Below, piece after piece: positions 1 through 8,054 of a DNA stretch of 64,000 nucleotides. Where the stretch lies: assembly GCA_903834835.1 (NCBI GenBank), contig CAILKO010000066.1:62001-126000 (forward strand), in the 5' to 3' direction. Both the position numbers and the translations under genes were made by a program. Positions within the stretch are counted from its first letter, which is position 1; each line of letters starts with the position of its first letter. The notes beneath the pieces are model-generated. The model was given only the letters and a program-made list of their open reading frames with translations. It did not search any database and was not told the DNA's origin. The stretch comes from an uncultured Pseudomonadota bacterium (GTDB taxonomy: Bacteria > Pseudomonadota > Gammaproteobacteria > Burkholderiales > SG8-39).

Positions 1-2
1 TT

Positions 3-920
3 GCGGTGGCCCACGGCCAGATGCCCGAGCGCGAGCTGGAGCGGGTCATGCGCGAGTTCACGCTTCAGCATTCCAACCTGCTGATCTGCTCGACAATTAT
101 CGAAACAGGCATCGACAACCCGAGCGCGAACACGATCATCATCAACCGCGCGGACAAGTTCGGGCTCGCCCAGCTGCACCAGCTGCGCGGCCGCGTCGGG
201 CGTTCTCACCATCAGGCCTATGCCTTCCTGATCGCGCCCGAGAAAGAGGAGCTTACGCAGCAGGCCAAGAAACGGCTGGAGGCGATCCAGATGATGGAGG
301 AACTCGGCTCGGGCTTCTATCTCGCGATGCACGACCTGGAAATCCGCGGCGCGGGCGAAGTGCTCGGCGATTCCCAGTCCGGCGAAATACAGGAGATCGG
401 CTTCTCGCTCTATACCAAGATGCTTGAGCGTGCGGTGCGCGCCCTGCGGCGCGGCCAGAGTGTGGACCTGGAGCAGACCACAGACATCAGCACGGAAATC
501 AACCTGCACGTGCCCGCCCTGCTGCCGCAGGACTACTGCAGCGACGTGCACGAACGGCTGGCCCTTTACAAGCGCCTCGCGGACGCCGAATCCGACGATG
601 ATCTGGAATTCATACGCGAGGAACTGATCGACCGCTTCGGCACGCTGCCGGACCAGGCAAGCGCCCTCATCGCCTGCCATGCGCTGCGAATCGCTGCGTT
701 GCCTGCGGGTGTCATCCGCATCGATGCCACCCACGAGGCGCTGCAGTTCACCTTCGTACCCAAGCCGCCGATTGAACCGCTTCGAATCATCGATTTCATC
801 CAGAAGCGGCGTGGCGCACGCCTTGCGGGGCCCGACCGCCTGCGCGTCGATGTAAAAATGCCGGAATGGCCGGAACGCGCAAAAAATGCCCATGACATCC
901 TGCGAATTCTTTGTGCGTGA
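3..920 (+). CDS. mfd: Transcription-repair coupling factor Mfd, C-terminal part (5' truncated by window edge)
   Basis: This is the last ~305 residues of Mfd, the DNA translocase that removes stalled RNA polymerase and recruits UvrA. The visible part holds the end of the helicase core, with the motif V region (STIIETGIDNPSANTIII) and motif VI (QLRGRVGRSHHQAYAFL), then the translocation-in-repair segment (HDLEIRGAGEVLGDSQSG) and the C-terminal TRCF domain. The frame is open to the left edge, so the start lies outside the window. The downstream Sel1 gene begins inside its last codons, suggesting a shared transcript. Identification is firm from the helicase motifs and the TRCF tail. Confidence 0.96.
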   Translation, partial: AVAHGQMPERELERVMREFTLQHSNLLICSTIIETGIDNPSANTIIINRADKFGLAQLHQLRGRVGRSHHQAYAFLIAPEKEELTQQAKKRLEAIQMMEELGSGFYLAMHDLEIRGAGEVLGDSQSGEIQEIGFSLYTKMLERAVRALRRGQSVDLEQTTDISTEINLHVPALLPQDYCSDVHERLALYKRLADAESDDDLEFIREELIDRFGTLPDQASALIACHALRIAALPAGVIRIDATHEALQFTFVPKPPIEPLRIIDFIQKRRGARLAGPDRLRVDVKMPEWPERAKNAHDILRILCA

Positions 921-1887
921 CCTGCGCGCAAGGCTCGCGATCGTGCCTGCAGCAGTCCTGCGCAGCCTGATCGCAGCCCTGTTCGCACTCGCAAGCGCGT
1001 TCGTGGCGGCCCAGACAGCCACTCGCAATGCGCCAGAGGCCTTCGATGGCCGGCTGCTGCCTGCAATCGGCGCGCTGGAGCGCGGCGATTTCACCCAGGC
1101 CGTGGAATCCCTGAAGCCCGTCGCGGCCTTGGGGAGCGTCGAGGCGCGCTACCTGCTGGGGATTGCCTACGAACTCGCGCCAGACTCTGCAGGGGGCGTG
1201 AAGGCAGCCCGCGCGGTCTACCTGGAAGCGGCCCGCGCGGGACATCCGGGCGCGCAGAACAACCTCGGGGCAATGCTGATTGACGGTCGGGGTGGCGATC
1301 GGGACGAGATCGAAGCGGCGCGCTGGTATGCGCAGGCCGCCGCCCAGGGCAGCCTCGAAGGCCAGTACAACCTGGCACTGCTCCATGGCCGCGGCCGTGG
1401 CGTGGCGCGGGACGATGCGGAGATGGCGCGTCTGCTGACCCTGGCCGCAGAACAGGGTTATGCGCGCGCCCAGGCGCAGCTTGGCCGCCTGTACCTGGAC
1501 GGCGTCGGCGTCCGGGAAAGCCCGCCCCTCGCAAAAAAATGGATCGAAGCCGCGGCGCGGCAGGGTCACGTCGGCGCCCAGCACATCCTCGGCACCCTGT
1601 ACCAGAAGGGCATAGGCACCGCGCGCGACTTCGATGCCGCGCTCGCCTGGTTTACGCGCTCCGCCCAGAGTGGCAACAGGGCTGCAATGGAAGAGGTAGC
1701 CAGGATTCATGAACTCGGCCTCGGCACACCTGCGGACCCTGTGCTCGCGGCCGAATGGCGAGCGAAGGCAGCCGGCATCCAGCCGGCGCGCCGCGCCGCC
1801 GCGCCGGCCGGACGCGCCGATGACGCCAGCCGCCCTGAGGCGCAGGACAGCACGAAACCGCAGGAACCAATTGAAAGGACGCCATGA
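886..1887 (+). CDS. Sel1-repeat (TPR-like) exported protein
   Basis: A 333-residue protein whose first ~43 residues look like a signal peptide (hydrophobic AALFALASAFVAAQ). Residues ~60-295 are a run of Sel1-like repeats with the recurring pattern A..LG..Y..G.GV..D...A..W...AA.QG. Such repeats form superhelical protein-binding scaffolds; the partner cannot be read from the sequence. Two ATG codons are possible (886 and 892); both overlap the end of mfd. The stop overlaps the serB start in ATGA, so translation of the two is probably coupled. The last ~35 residues are low-complexity, rich in Ala, Arg and Pro. Function unknown beyond a scaffold role. Confidence 0.85.
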   Translation: MPMTSCEFFVRDLRARLAIVPAAVLRSLIAALFALASAFVAAQTATRNAPEAFDGRLLPAIGALERGDFTQAVESLKPVAALGSVEARYLLGIAYELAPDSAGGVKAARAVYLEAARAGHPGAQNNLGAMLIDGRGGDRDEIEAARWYAQAAAQGSLEGQYNLALLHGRGRGVARDDAEMARLLTLAAEQGYARAQAQLGRLYLDGVGVRESPPLAKKWIEAAARQGHVGAQHILGTLYQKGIGTARDFDAALAWFTRSAQSGNRAAMEEVARIHELGLGTPADPVLAAEWRAKAAGIQPARRAAAPAGRADDASRPEAQDSTKPQEPIERTP

Positions 1888-2717
1888 ATCTCGTCGTGCA
1901 GGGTCCCGCACTGGGACGTATGGACCTGGAGGACTTCGTCGCGCTCGCGCGTCCGAGCGCGCTCGAGCGCCTCGGCGAGCATGCCGCGCGTCTGCGCGAC
2001 GCGCACCCGCACGACGGCATCGCAGGATTGTGCGATCAGCATCAGCTCGACTTTGCATGGATCCCCGCCGGCCGGCGCTTCCGCGACCTGAAGCTCGTCG
2101 CCATGGACATGGACTCCACATTGATCACGATCGAGTGCATCGACGAGATCGGAGGCATGCTCGGCATCAAGGACCGCATCGCGGCTATTACCGCTTCGGC
2201 GATGCGCGGCGAGATCGATTATCCGGAGAGTCTGCGCCAGCGCGTCGCACTGCTCGCGGGGCTGGAGGAAGCCGCACTCGAGCGCGTCTATCAGGAAAAG
2301 CTGCGGCTCTCGCCCGGCGCCGAAACCCTGGTCGCAGCCTGTCGAAGGCAGGGTATCCACCTGCTGCTCGTTTCAGGCGGCTTCACCTTCTTCACCGAAA
2401 AATTGAAGATACGCCTCGGCCTCGACGAGACCCTCTCGAACGTGCTTGAAATCGAGCGCGGCCGCCTGACCGGGCGCGTGATCGGTCGCATCGTCGATGC
2501 GGGCGCCAAAGCCGAAAGATTCCGTGAAGTCGCCCGGCAACTCGGTGCCTCGCACGAGCAGACAGTGGCGGTCGGAGACGGCGCAAACGATCTCCTGATG
2601 ATGGCCGAAGCGGGCACATCGGTCGCGTATCGCGCAAAACCCGTGGTGCGCGCCCAGGCAAGCTGCGCCATCTCACACAATGGACTGGACGCCATCCTGA
2701 ATTTGTTCGAAGCTTGA
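1884..2717 (+). CDS. serB: Phosphoserine phosphatase SerB
   Basis: Hydrolyses O-phosphoserine to serine, the last step of serine biosynthesis, in the cytoplasm. It is a HAD-superfamily enzyme: the nucleophile motif MDMDST places Asp75 as nucleophile and Asp77 as acid/base, motif II is LVSGGFTFF, and the metal-binding motif is GDGANDLLMM near the C-terminus. Length (277 residues) fits the family, with a short N-terminal part in place of the longer ACT-containing forms. It overlaps the Sel1 gene by 4 bp. The mfd-serB proximity is common in Betaproteobacteria. Confidence 0.96.
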   Translation: MNLVVQGPALGRMDLEDFVALARPSALERLGEHAARLRDAHPHDGIAGLCDQHQLDFAWIPAGRRFRDLKLVAMDMDSTLITIECIDEIGGMLGIKDRIAAITASAMRGEIDYPESLRQRVALLAGLEEAALERVYQEKLRLSPGAETLVAACRRQGIHLLLVSGGFTFFTEKLKIRLGLDETLSNVLEIERGRLTGRVIGRIVDAGAKAERFREVARQLGASHEQTVAVGDGANDLLMMAEAGTSVAYRAKPVVRAQASCAISHNGLDAILNLFEA

Positions 2718-2778
2718 ATCGTCTGCCGGCAGCGTCCCCAATTCCTGCCGGAACACAGCCAGTCAACAGGAGAGAACC

Positions 2779-3357
2779 ATGGCCAAAAGCGTCAAGGGCA
2801 CCCGCACCGAAAAGAACCTGCTTGCCGCCTTCGCGGGCGAATCCCAGGCGAGAAACCGCTACACCTTCTTTGCCGGCGCAGCGCGCAAGGAAGGCCTGAT
2901 GCAGATCGCCGACATCTTTCAGGAGACCGCCGACCAGGAGAAGGAACACGGCCAGCGCTTTTTCAGCTTTCTTGAGGGCGGCGATCTGGAAATAACGGCG
3001 GCCTTCCCCGCGGGCAAGGTTGGCAGCACGCTCGAGAATCTGCAGGCCGCGGCAAGCGGCGAAGAACACGAGTGGCAAAGCCTGTACCCGGAGTTCGCAA
3101 AGATCGCGCGAGAGGAAGGCTTCCCTGAAATCGCGGCCTGCTTCGAGCGTATCTGCGTTGCAGAAAAGCAGCACGGTAAACGCTACCGGGACCTCGCGAA
3201 GAACCTCACCGAGGGCCATGTGTTCCGGCGCAATGGAACGGTGACCTGGCGCTGCCGCAACTGCGGCTACCTGCATGAGGGCACGGACGCGCCCAAAGTC
3301 TGCCCTGCCTGCCTGCATCCCCAGTCCTACTTCGAACTGCTCGGCGAGAACTGGTAG
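2779..3357 (+). CDS. Rubrerythrin
   Basis: A 192-residue non-haem di-iron peroxidase that reduces hydrogen peroxide in the cytoplasm. The ferritin-like four-helix domain (residues 1-145) carries the di-iron carboxylate/His ligands in ESQARNRY, EKEHGQR, EEHEWQ and EKQHGKRY. The C-terminal rubredoxin-like domain has Cys159, Cys162, Cys175 and Cys178 (CRNC...CPAC) for one Fe(SCys)4 centre. The start is preceded by an AGGAGA ribosome site at about 2769. It is a complete classical rubrerythrin with no truncation. A 61-bp gap separates it from serB, so it may have its own promoter. Confidence 0.96.
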   Translation: MAKSVKGTRTEKNLLAAFAGESQARNRYTFFAGAARKEGLMQIADIFQETADQEKEHGQRFFSFLEGGDLEITAAFPAGKVGSTLENLQAAASGEEHEWQSLYPEFAKIAREEGFPEIAACFERICVAEKQHGKRYRDLAKNLTEGHVFRRNGTVTWRCRNCGYLHEGTDAPKVCPACLHPQSYFELLGENW

Positions 3358-3396
3358 CCCGGGCGTTTCAACTGCCGCGCCGCGCGGCGCACAGTC

Positions 3397-3975
3397 TCAG
3401 GATCCGCGCGGCGAGGTGCGCCGGCTTGGAATGCCGAGCGCCTCCCAGCCCTTCCTGCCTATCCTGCGCAGCGTTTCGATGTTCGCCCGATAGATTGCGT
3501 CCGGATCCGGGTGGGTCGCCACCGCGGCCTCGATGCTCGCTTCGCGCAGCAGATGCAAGGTCGGATAGGGCGACCGATTGCTGCAGTTCGTAACATCGTC
3601 CTTGCGGGTACCTTCGAACTGGTACGCGGGGTGAAAGCTCGCTACCTGCAGCACGCCCTCGAGATCCATCATCGCCACAGCGTCCTCGGCAATGCCGAGA
3701 AAATCATTGAAATCAAGGAAGGCATCCAGCACGCGCGGGTGGATGAGCAGTGTCGTCTCCACTTCCGCAGCGGGCGTGTCCGCCAGCAGCCGCAACTCTC
3801 GCTGCAGATCAGCGAACAGTTCCTCCGGCGTGCGCGCCGCGCTCACTGCATAGCGAATCAGCGACTTCAGATACACGGGTTTCGCGAACGGACACAGATT
3901 CAGCCCGATCACGGCCTTCTCCACCCACAGGCGCGTGTCGTCGATCACCTGCTGCGTGTCGATCGAAGCGTCCAT
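3397..3975 (-). CDS. DUF1415 family protein
   Basis: A 192-residue cytoplasmic protein of the DUF1415 family. Recognisable family segments are the N-terminal LWVEKAVIGLNLCPFAKP, the central LDAFLDFNDFLGIAEDA and the HPAYQFEG...NCSNRSPYPTLHLLRE region. The conserved Cys, His, Asn and Arg residues suggest an enzyme, but no activity is established to my knowledge. Its ATG overlaps the stop of the upstream hydratase-like gene by one base (TGATG), so the two are likely an operon. It converges with rubrerythrin across a 39-bp gap. Confidence 0.85.
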   Translation of the reverse strand: MDASIDTQQVIDDTRLWVEKAVIGLNLCPFAKPVYLKSLIRYAVSAARTPEELFADLQRELRLLADTPAAEVETTLLIHPRVLDAFLDFNDFLGIAEDAVAMMDLEGVLQVASFHPAYQFEGTRKDDVTNCSNRSPYPTLHLLREASIEAAVATHPDPDAIYRANIETLRRIGRKGWEALGIPSRRTSPRGS

Positions 3976-4802
3976 CAGGTCACCGAACAGGTGATTTCGC
4001 CGAAGCCGTCCAGCACGTAACGGACGGCGTCGCCCGCCTGCACGAACTGCGTGGGCACCAGACTGCCCGTCATGACGATCATTCCGGGCTCCAGCGCGAG
4101 GCCCGCTCCTGCCAGCGAATTCGCAAGCCAGGCGAGCGCGTTCAGCGGGTGCCCGAGCACATCGCGGCCGTGGCCCTCGGCGATCAACTTGCCGTTGATG
4201 TACATGCTGCCGCGCGCGTCCGGCAACTCCCCCGCGCGCGCCGCGGGCGCCGGTGCGCCGAGCACGACGCCGGCATTCCAGGTGTTGTCCGCGATGAAAT
4301 CGAACACCGTCTGCGCGAACTTCGAGTAGTCGGCACCGCGGTCATCGATGATCTCGAAGGCCGGCATGAACTCAGCCACGGCCGGCAGCACCGATGGCGC
4401 GTCATAGGGCACACCGGTTGCGGGCAGCGAGTGTCCGATGCGGAACGCGACTTCGCACTCCAGCCCCAGACGACCGAAGTCTTCGCCGCGTATCGCGTGC
4501 GGGGATGCATGCACGGTATTCGCGAACAAGCGTCCGCGCGCAGGCTCGGAGAAGCCCGTAAGCGTCTGCATCGCCGGCGTGGTCAGGGCGACCTTGTAGC
4601 CCGCCACCGGTCCCCGCACCGCCACAAGCCGTCGCACATAGGCGTCCTGCGCGACCAGCGCGGCACCCAGATCGCACGGGGAAAGTTCGGGCGGCAGATG
4701 CCCGAAGGTCTCGCGCCGGCGGTGAGCATCGACAAGATAGTCAGCCGCTCGCTCTGCCGAGGCAGGTGCCGGAATACCTGCGTGATCGCTGTGCGGGGTC
4801 AT
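3975..4802 (-). CDS. 2-keto-4-pentenoate hydratase / fumarylacetoacetate hydrolase-family protein
   Basis: A 275-residue member of the FAH superfamily. The metal-binding pattern is visible as LECEVAFRIG (E-x-E) and FEIIDDRGADY (the later Asp); PVAGYKVALT and RDVLGHPLNALAWLANSL match the hydratase branch (MhpD/DmpE type) that adds water to 2-hydroxypenta-2,4-dienoate in meta-cleavage pathways. The true substrate is uncertain, because family members also decarboxylate or hydrolyse related acids and no other meta-cleavage enzyme adjoins it. It is the first gene of a two-gene minus-strand unit with the DUF1415 gene and diverges from tatD. Confidence 0.8.
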   Translation of the reverse strand: MTPHSDHAGIPAPASAERAADYLVDAHRRRETFGHLPPELSPCDLGAALVAQDAYVRRLVAVRGPVAGYKVALTTPAMQTLTGFSEPARGRLFANTVHASPHAIRGEDFGRLGLECEVAFRIGHSLPATGVPYDAPSVLPAVAEFMPAFEIIDDRGADYSKFAQTVFDFIADNTWNAGVVLGAPAPAARAGELPDARGSMYINGKLIAEGHGRDVLGHPLNALAWLANSLAGAGLALEPGMIVMTGSLVPTQFVQAGDAVRYVLDGFGEITCSVT

Positions 4803-4890
4803 GCGCCGATTCTAGCCACCGAATCGGTCCGGCGAACCCCTGGCCGCGACCTCCGGTACCATCGCTTCCTCGCAAATGCTGCCATCCGCC

Positions 4891-5679
4891 ATGCTCGTCG
4901 ATATCGGTGCCAACCTCACCCACCCCGCCTTCGAAGCGGATCTCGATGCAGTCCTCGAGCGCGCGGCAGCTGCGGGTGTTCAGCGCATGATCGTCACCGG
5001 GACCAGCGTGTCCGAAAGCGCCCACGCCCGGTCTATCGCCGCCGCTCATCCCGGACGACTGCACAGTACCGCCGGCATCCACCCGCACCACGCGGGCGAC
5101 TACGATGCGGCCAGCATCCCGGCCTTGCGCGCAATGGCGTCTCTTCCGGAAGTCGTGGCGATCGGCGAATGCGGACTCGATTTCAATCGAAACTACTCGC
5201 CGCACCCCGCGCAGGAGGACTGCTTCATCGCCCAGCTGGAACTTGCGATCGAGCTCGGGAAGCCGGTGTTCCTGCACGCGCGCGACGCGCATCCGCGCAT
5301 GGCGGAGCTGCTTCACGCCCGGCGCGACCGCCTGCCGCGCTGCGTGGCGCACTGCTTCACGGGCGAGCGCGATGAGATGCGCGCCTACCTCGACCTCGGA
5401 CTGTATATCGGGATAACGGGTTGGATTTGCGACGAGCGTCGCGGCCGGCACCTGATCGAGCTGGTGCGAGAAATTCCCGGGGACCGGCTGATGATCGAAA
5501 CCGACGCACCCTACCTCACGCCGCGCGACATGCGTCCGCAGCCGCGCGGCCGACGCAACGAGCCCGCCTTCCTGACACATGTCGCCCATGCCGTCGCCCG
5601 CGCGCGCGGCGAGCGCTTCGATGCGCTCGCGCAGGCAAGCACCCGGACCGCGTCGGCCTTCTTTGGACTACCCGGCTGA
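4891..5679 (+). CDS. tatD: TatD-family metal-dependent deoxyribonuclease
   Basis: Amidohydrolase-fold 3'-5' DNase. The sequence follows E. coli TatD rather than YcfH: the N-terminus MLVDIGANLTHPAFE replaces the usual HxH with N-L-T, and later blocks VVAIGECGLDFNRNYS, ARDAHPRMAELL, HCFTGERDEMRAYL, ITGWICDERRG and LMIETDAPYLTPRD are all present. I chose ATG 4891 because the family starts at that point; an in-frame ATG at 4876 would add five residues. The gene stands alone on the plus strand between two minus-strand units. Confidence 0.93.
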   Translation: MLVDIGANLTHPAFEADLDAVLERAAAAGVQRMIVTGTSVSESAHARSIAAAHPGRLHSTAGIHPHHAGDYDAASIPALRAMASLPEVVAIGECGLDFNRNYSPHPAQEDCFIAQLELAIELGKPVFLHARDAHPRMAELLHARRDRLPRCVAHCFTGERDEMRAYLDLGLYIGITGWICDERRGRHLIELVREIPGDRLMIETDAPYLTPRDMRPQPRGRRNEPAFLTHVAHAVARARGERFDALAQASTRTASAFFGLPG

Positions 5680-5704
5680 GACGGGTAGGAACAGCCCCGT
5701 CTCA
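5677..5704. terminator. Hairpin between convergent tatD and fdxA
   Basis: A perfect 9-bp stem, TGAGACGGG with CCCGTCTCA, around a 10-nt loop. Its left arm begins at the tatD stop codon. There is no clear T-run on either side, so it may stop transcription weakly or protect transcript ends. The convergent position supports a role at the 3' ends of both genes. Confidence 0.5.
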
Positions 5705-5717
5705 AAGAGAGCGCGCG

Positions 5718-6056
5718 TTACTCGCCCTTGCCCGGCGCTTCGCTGAAATACTTCTCGAACTTGCCTTCTTCACCCTTGTGGGCCTCGGCATCCGCGGGCG
5801 CTTCGCCCTTTTGCCGGATATTCGGCCACTTCACCGAAAAATCCGCATTCAGCTTCAGCCAGCGATCCGCTTTCGGGTCCGAGTCCGCGATGATCGCGCC
5901 CGGAGGACATTCGGGCTCGCACACCCCGCAGTCGATGCACTCATCGGGGTTGATCACGAGCATGTTGTCCCCCTCGTAGAAACAGTCGACGGGGCAGACC
6001 TCCACACAGTCCATGTACTTGCACTTGATGCAGTCTTCGGTGACGACGTAAGTCAT
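5718..6056 (-). CDS. fdxA: Seven-iron ferredoxin FdxA
   Basis: A 112-residue electron carrier with one [3Fe-4S] and one [4Fe-4S] cluster. Cys9, Cys17 and Cys50 fit the 3Fe ligands; Cys21, Cys40, Cys43 and Cys46 fit the 4Fe ligands, the same spacing as Azotobacter ferredoxin I. The extra Cys12 and Cys25 are also present. I chose the start at MTYVVTEDC, the universal family N-terminus; an upstream ATG would add 21 unrelated residues. The C-terminal tail is rich in Glu, Lys and Ala. Confidence 0.95.
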   Translation of the reverse strand: MTYVVTEDCIKCKYMDCVEVCPVDCFYEGDNMLVINPDECIDCGVCEPECPPGAIIADSDPKADRWLKLNADFSVKWPNIRQKGEAPADAEAHKGEEGKFEKYFSEAPGKGE

Positions 6057-6231
6057 TGATACGCTCGCAGGCGGGAAACAGTTAAGTAAGGTCGGCCCGG
6101 ATGCCGGATAATCGGACAATTGTGTTCGTCCGCTGGCATTACCCTAGGGTGCACCGGTCGAAACAGCGCTTGATTATCTCATCCGCGGCCCCAGCTGCAC
6201 AGAGCAAGACCCCACCGCAATCAGGGATGCC

Positions 6232-7083
6232 ATGACCGGACCAGTCACCGAAATTACCGAAGCCGATTTCGAACGCGAAGTCATCGAGGAGTCGAAGCGC
6301 CAGCTCGTCCTGGTGGATTTCTGGGCGCCCTGGTGCGGCCCCTGCCGTGCGCTCGGCCCCATGCTGGAGCGGATCGCCCCGGACTACGCGGGCCGGATGA
6401 AATTCGTGAAGATCAATTCGGACGAAGCCCCGCGCCTCTCGCAGGCGCTGAACATCCGCTCCATTCCGGATGTCTATGTCTTTCGCGACGGCCGGCCGGT
6501 CAATCATTTCCTTGGCGCGCAGCCCGAATCCCAGATCCGCGCCTTCATAGACCGCCTGCTGCCAACCCCCGCCCAACTGGAACTCGCGCGGGCCGCCGAA
6601 CTGCGCGCAGCGGGCGATACCGCGGGCGCCGAGGCGGCATTGCGCAAGTCGATTGAACTTGCGCCACGCGAAGACCTCGCCCGCATCGAGCTCGCCGAAC
6701 TGTTGATCGCCGAACGGCAATTCGAGGAAGCCGAAACCTTGCTGTCCGCCGTGGCACCGGACCGATCCCTCGAAACCCGGGTGGAAACCCTGCGCGCCAC
6801 AATCGGTTTCTCCCGCGCCTCGGAAGACGACGAAGCCTTGCTGCTCGCCAAAGTGGCCGCCTCACCGGAAGACTTTGATACCCGTGAGCGCCTTGCTCAG
6901 CTTTACGCCGGCGCGAAGCGCTACCGCGAAGCGATGGACCAGTTGCTGGAGATCCTGCAACGTCAACGCGACTGGAAGGACGGCGAAGCGCGCCGCCAGA
7001 TGCTCAGCATCTTCAATCTTGCGACCGACGACCCGACGCTCGTTTCAGAATACCGGCGCCGGCTTTCACGGACCCTGAACTGA
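6232..7083 (+). CDS. cnoX: Thioredoxin-TPR protein, CnoX (YbbN)-like
   Basis: A 283-residue cytoplasmic protein: a thioredoxin domain (residues 1-110) followed by a helical TPR-like region (115-283). In the family it acts as a chaperone/redoxin that protects substrates from oxidation and hands them to GroEL. The active site here is WCGPC (Cys35, Cys38), so the domain should be redox active, unlike the E. coli protein, which lacks the CxxC pair. A cis-Pro follows in the RSIPDVYVFRDG segment. It stands alone, between fdxA (divergent) and the cysH regulatory region. Confidence 0.88.
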   Translation: MTGPVTEITEADFEREVIEESKRQLVLVDFWAPWCGPCRALGPMLERIAPDYAGRMKFVKINSDEAPRLSQALNIRSIPDVYVFRDGRPVNHFLGAQPESQIRAFIDRLLPTPAQLELARAAELRAAGDTAGAEAALRKSIELAPREDLARIELAELLIAERQFEEAETLLSAVAPDRSLETRVETLRATIGFSRASEDDEALLLAKVAASPEDFDTRERLAQLYAGAKRYREAMDQLLEILQRQRDWKDGEARRQMLSIFNLATDDPTLVSEYRRRLSRTLN

Positions 7084-7322
7084 GGTCCCCGGGCAGCCGG
7101 CCCTGCCCCATGCCGCGATCTGACCGATAGCGGCGCGAGTTTGGAATTTAGATATTCCAGTGGAGTCTAAAAATAGCGTTACTAATTACTTGTCTAAGCT
7201 TATGGACTTTCGTAAAGTCGCGGTCCCGCGCAATGGATCGGCGACAGAATCATCCTATCCGGATCGCCATTTCTGCGCCGTCTCAATAGCTTGCCCATGA
7301 TTTCGACTGCGCGGATTCAACT
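7084..7322 (+). promoter_or_regulatory. AT-rich upstream region of the cysH-cysD-cysN operon
   Basis: This 239-bp gap is much richer in A and T than the flanking genes, especially 7140-7215. It contains the inverted repeat GGAATTTAGATATTCC at 7143-7158 and further TTACTAATTACTTG-like sequence. In related bacteria sulfate-assimilation operons are activated by LysR-type regulators (CysB/Cbl); the T-rich symmetric site is compatible with such binding. The assignment is inference; I cannot place a firm -10/-35. Confidence 0.4.
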
Positions 7323-8054
7323 GTGGAACCGACGCCTGCCATGAGCTGGGAAACAAAACTGCCGGCCACGCTGGAAACGCTGACCGAAGCAGCACATTCA
7401 GCGCCTGCGGTTTTCGCGACGAGTCTCGGCGTCGAGGACATGGTGCTGCTTGATCTCATCGCCGGGAACAGCCTGAAGATCGAGGCATTCACGCTGGATA
7501 CCGGGCGCCTGGCGCAGGAAACGCATGAGCTGATCGCGCGCGCCGAGGAACGCTACCGGCGCCGCATACGCGTCTACTTTCCCCAGACCGAGGCGGTCGA
7601 GCAGTACGTCAGAATCAACGGCATCAACGGTTTCTATCTGAGCAAACCGCAGCGTCAGGATTGCTGCGGCATCCGCAAGCTCGAGCCACTGCGGCGCGCG
7701 CTTGCGGGCAAGGCGGCATGGGTGACGGGCCTGCGCCGCGAGCAGAGCGAGGCGCGCGCCGATGTCGCACGCCGCGAAGACGACAGAAGCTTCGGTCTGG
7801 TGAAATTCAACCCGCTCATCGAATGGACCGAGCAGGAGGTATGGGACTACGTGCGGGCGCACGATGTTCCCACCAGCCGGCTGCACGACCAGGGTTACCC
7901 GAGCATCGGCTGCGCACCCTGCACGCGCGCGGTACAGCCCGGCGAACCCGCGCGCGCGGGCCGCTGGTGGTGGGAGGCCGACAGCGCCAAGGAATGCGGC
8001 CTGCACGTACAGGCTGCCGATACCCTATTTGTTTCAAGCAAGGAAGCGGCGTGA
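7323..8054 (+). CDS. cysH: Adenylyl-sulfate (APS) reductase, iron-sulfur type CysH
   Basis: Reduces APS to sulfite with thioredoxin in assimilatory sulfate reduction. The paired cysteines Cys114-Cys115 (DCCGIRK) and Cys197-x-x-Cys200 (GCAPC) ligate a [4Fe-4S] cluster, the mark of the APS-using branch rather than the PAPS-using E. coli type. The catalytic Cys225 is in the C-terminal ECGLH. The track-length start is GTG 7323; ATG 7341 is an equally possible start six codons in. It overlaps cysD by 4 bp (GTGA). With no CysC in the operon, the APS route is consistent. Confidence 0.93.
   Translation: MEPTPAMSWETKLPATLETLTEAAHSAPAVFATSLGVEDMVLLDLIAGNSLKIEAFTLDTGRLAQETHELIARAEERYRRRIRVYFPQTEAVEQYVRINGINGFYLSKPQRQDCCGIRKLEPLRRALAGKAAWVTGLRREQSEARADVARREDDRSFGLVKFNPLIEWTEQEVWDYVRAHDVPTSRLHDQGYPSIGCAPCTRAVQPGEPARAGRWWWEADSAKECGLHVQAADTLFVSSKEAA

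Noticed and set aside
796-2121. Long antisense open frame over mfd, the Sel1 gene and serB.
   Set aside because: It is an Arg-rich shadow frame with no family features, opposite three clear genes. High GC keeps such frames open.
6120-6231. TTGAT-containing stretch before cnoX as an Fnr box.
   Set aside because: The second half-site ATCAA is not present at the correct spacing.
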